7,692 bases of DNA. Origin: Pyrinomonadaceae bacterium (GTDB lineage: Bacteria > Acidobacteriota > Blastocatellia > Pyrinomonadales > Pyrinomonadaceae). The stretch's first letter is position 1. Each line of letters starts with the position of its first letter. The DNA is taken from positions 1 through 7,692 of the forward strand of contig JACCTF010000411.1 in assembly GCA_013812565.1 (NCBI GenBank), in the 5' to 3' direction. The notes beneath the pieces are model-generated. The model did not search any database. It worked only from the letters and a program-made list of their open reading frames with translations, and had not been told where the DNA came from. Shown here in pieces: positions 6,336-7,692 of this stretch. The translations under genes and the position numbers were made by a program.

Positions 6336-7255
6336 AGCGATTCTTTGTCGAACATTTATTCCGCCTCGTCATCTGCCTCATCACCATTTCTATCTTCCCC
6401 TTTCCAGCGGCGAGCGCGTCCGGCGGGGAATCAAACTGGCCGCAGTGGAGAGGGCCAGAGAGCCAGGGTATCTCGCTGGAGAAGAATCTTCCCGTGGAGT
6501 GGAACGCGACGAAGAACATCAAATGGAAAACGCCAATTACGGGGCGCGGCCACTCCTCACCGATTGTGTGGGGGAAGAAGATTTTTCTCACCACATCGAT
6601 TGAAGGCCCGGTTATACCAGGGGCCAAAGCTCCCAAGCACATCATCGGCAATGAAGAATTTGTCCACCCGGATTGGGCCGGATCAGATCGCAGCTACACA
6701 TTCAAGGTCATCTGCTTGGACAGCGAGACGGGGAAAATGCTGTGGGACAAAACAGCTTATGAGGGAAGGGTCTACGACCACCGTCACCGTAAAAACACCT
6801 ATGCATCGCCGACTCCGGCCACTGACGGACGCTTTGTTTATACCTTCTTCGGCTCCGAGGGATTGTACTGTTATGACTTCAATGGACGGTTGATTTGGAA
6901 AACTTCGCTCGGCGGCATCCCGCAGTTGGGGATGGGGCCGGGCACGTCTCCGGTTCTCTTCGACAACTTGGTGATTGTGACATGCGATCAAGAATCGGGT
7001 GAGGGATCGTTTATCGCCGCCGTGGATACAAGAAGCGGCAGAGAGGTTTGGCGCGTTCCCCGGAAGACTCGCGCGAGTTGGGCTACTCCGGTGCTTGTCC
7101 GCACCGCCCGGCGCACCGAACTCATTGTGAGCGGAGCCGAGACGGTGATCTCCTATGATCCGGCGACGGGTAAAGAGTGGTGGCGAAGCACAGGCGTGGA
7201 GAGTCATGCGATCCCGACTCCGTTTGTCGGACACAGTATGGTGTTCGTCTCCGCG

Positions 7256-7262
7256 GGTAGCC
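7256..7262 (+). other. Frameshift position in the propeller gene
   Basis: The first frame is sensible up to GGT (7256-7258). The second is sensible from GCC (7260-7262). A single A at 7259 stands between them, equal to a net shift of +1 or a loss of five bases if two residues once stood there. No slippery heptamer or obvious stimulator is present, so programmed frameshifting is unlikely. Confidence 0.75.
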
Positions 7263-7685
7263 AAACGCGCGATGGCGATTCGGCTGGGCGGAACAGGCGA
7301 TCTCTCAAACTCTCCGAGCATCGTTTGGAAGTATGAGAAGGGCACGGCCTATGTTCCTTCGCCGATCCTTTATGGTGACTATCTGTACTTGATGACTGAC
7401 CGCGGATTGCTCACGTGTCTTGATGCCAAAACCGGCGAGATGAAATCTGAGGGCGGGCGCATCCCCGTACCGGCGACGTTCACCGCGTCACCCGTGGCGT
7501 TTGATGGAAAGATTCTTCTGACCAGCGAAGATGGTGATACCTTCGTTTTGCAGGCTGGGCCAACGCACCAGGTTTTGCGTACCAACTCGATTGGCGAGCC
7601 GGTCTACGCATCTCCGGCCATCGCCAATGGAAAGATATTTATTCGTGGCGAGAGGCATCTTTATTGCATCGCATCGGCAACGTAG
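7260..7685 (+). CDS. Detached C-terminal part of the PQQ-like propeller (frame after the shift)
   Basis: From GCC at 7260 a clean frame gives 141 residues to TAG at 7683-7685: AKRAMAIRLGGTGDL, then KGTAYVPSPILYGDYLYLMT, a blade motif CLDAKTGEM, then ATFTASPVAFDGKILLTSED, and finally EPVYASPAIANGKIFIRGE followed by RHLYCIASAT. These are the closing blades of the propeller, and the last strand would close the ring with the N-terminus. An in-frame ATG at 7272 exists, but no good ribosome binding site precedes it and the piece lacks a signal peptide, so it is unlikely to be made as a separate working protein. Confidence 0.75.
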   Translation, partial: AKRAMAIRLGGTGDLSNSPSIVWKYEKGTAYVPSPILYGDYLYLMTDRGLLTCLDAKTGEMKSEGGRIPVPATFTASPVAFDGKILLTSEDGDTFVLQAGPTHQVLRTNSIGEPVYASPAIANGKIFIRGERHLYCIASAT

Positions 7686-7692
7686 TGGTTAA

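Larger units (their letters stand above)
6332..7685 (+). pseudogene. Secreted PQQ-like beta-propeller protein, frameshifted at about 7259
   Basis: The original gene should give about 450 residues. Its first frame runs 6332-7336 (334 codons). Residues 1-29 are a signal peptide ([20 protein letters not shown], then PFPAASA with likely cleavage after ASA). The mature protein opens with NWPQWRGPESQGISLEKNLP and has blade motifs CLDSETGKMLW (128-138), YDFNGRLIW (181-189), AVDTRSGREVW (230-240) and SYDPATGKEWW (274-284). Sense is lost after FVSAG (about 305-309): the frame ends in an Arg/Ser-rich tail and a TGA at 7334-7336. The true C-terminus continues one frame over from 7260. It starts by a four-base ATGA overlap with the ATPase and has GGGGAG upstream (6319-6324), so it belongs to the exporter operon. 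The product would be periplasmic or exported. No PQQ-binding active site can be claimed. Either the gene is broken or the sequence has an indel error; the rest is well preserved, so decay, if real, is recent. Confidence 0.85.

Noticed and set aside
7256..7262. Programmed ribosomal frameshift in the propeller gene
   Set aside because: No slippery heptamer, rare-codon pause or nearby strong stem is seen; a mutation or sequencing indel explains it better.
6683..7345. Long minus-strand open frame of 220 codons opposite the propeller
   Set aside because: It lies antisense to a clear propeller reading frame, has no family features, and results from codon bias of the sense gene.
1..7692. CRISPR array, tRNA, rRNA or insertion sequence
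   Set aside because: I saw no regularly spaced repeats, no tRNA-like or rRNA-like segments, and no transposase frame or terminal inverted repeats with target duplications.

Overview
The window looks like chromosome of a Gram-negative bacterium of moderate to fairly high GC. The evidence is a tripartite-type ABC exporter with a periplasmic adaptor, secreted PQQ-like beta-propellers, and an intergenic repeat of the 'cacagaga/tctctgtg' kind (its reverse strand reads NTENTEAQ...TQR). The propeller style (WxxWRGP...EKNLP) and this repeat remind me of Acidobacteriota, perhaps Blastocatellia. That assignment is inference from memory, not proven by the sequence.

Layout. Positions 1-436 (minus strand) hold the first 145 codons of a secreted PQQ-like beta-propeller protein that runs off the left edge. 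Positions 437-986 are a long AT-richer spacer with no convincing gene, but with two candidate sigma-70-like promoters, a perfect 7-bp dyad next to one of them, and a smaller hairpin. Positions 987-1451 encode a 154-residue VOC/glyoxalase-fold (PhnB-like) protein. A 171-bp gap with three consecutive inverted repeats follows, including a perfect 14-bp stem. Next come two FtsX/MacB-type permeases (1623-2762 and 2762-3925) that overlap by one base, a 154-bp gap carrying the repeat element and a perfect 20-bp palindrome, an HlyD-type membrane fusion protein (4080-5459), a 141-bp gap with a hairpin just before the next ribosome binding site, and a LolD/MacB-type ATPase (5601-6335). The ATPase stop overlaps the start of a second secreted PQQ-like propeller (6332-7685) by four bases (ATGA). 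This second propeller is broken by a frameshift at about 7259.

How the genes fit together. The two permeases, adaptor and ATPase make one complete exporter of the MacAB/DevBCA/LolCDE superfamily, with the permease as two different subunits. The ATPase powers the permease pair from the cytoplasm. The adaptor is anchored in the inner membrane and reaches across the periplasm, probably to an outer-membrane channel encoded elsewhere, as no TolC-like gene lies here. The second propeller is in the same translation-coupled unit, so an extracytoplasmic role linked to the exporter is plausible but unproven. Its sequence resembles that of the divergent propeller on the left, so the exporter cluster lies between two propeller paralogues. 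The substrate cannot be read from the sequence.

Most notable points: the propeller coupled to an ABC exporter, its frameshift, the repeat element inside the exporter operon, and the row of hairpins between the VOC gene and the first permease.
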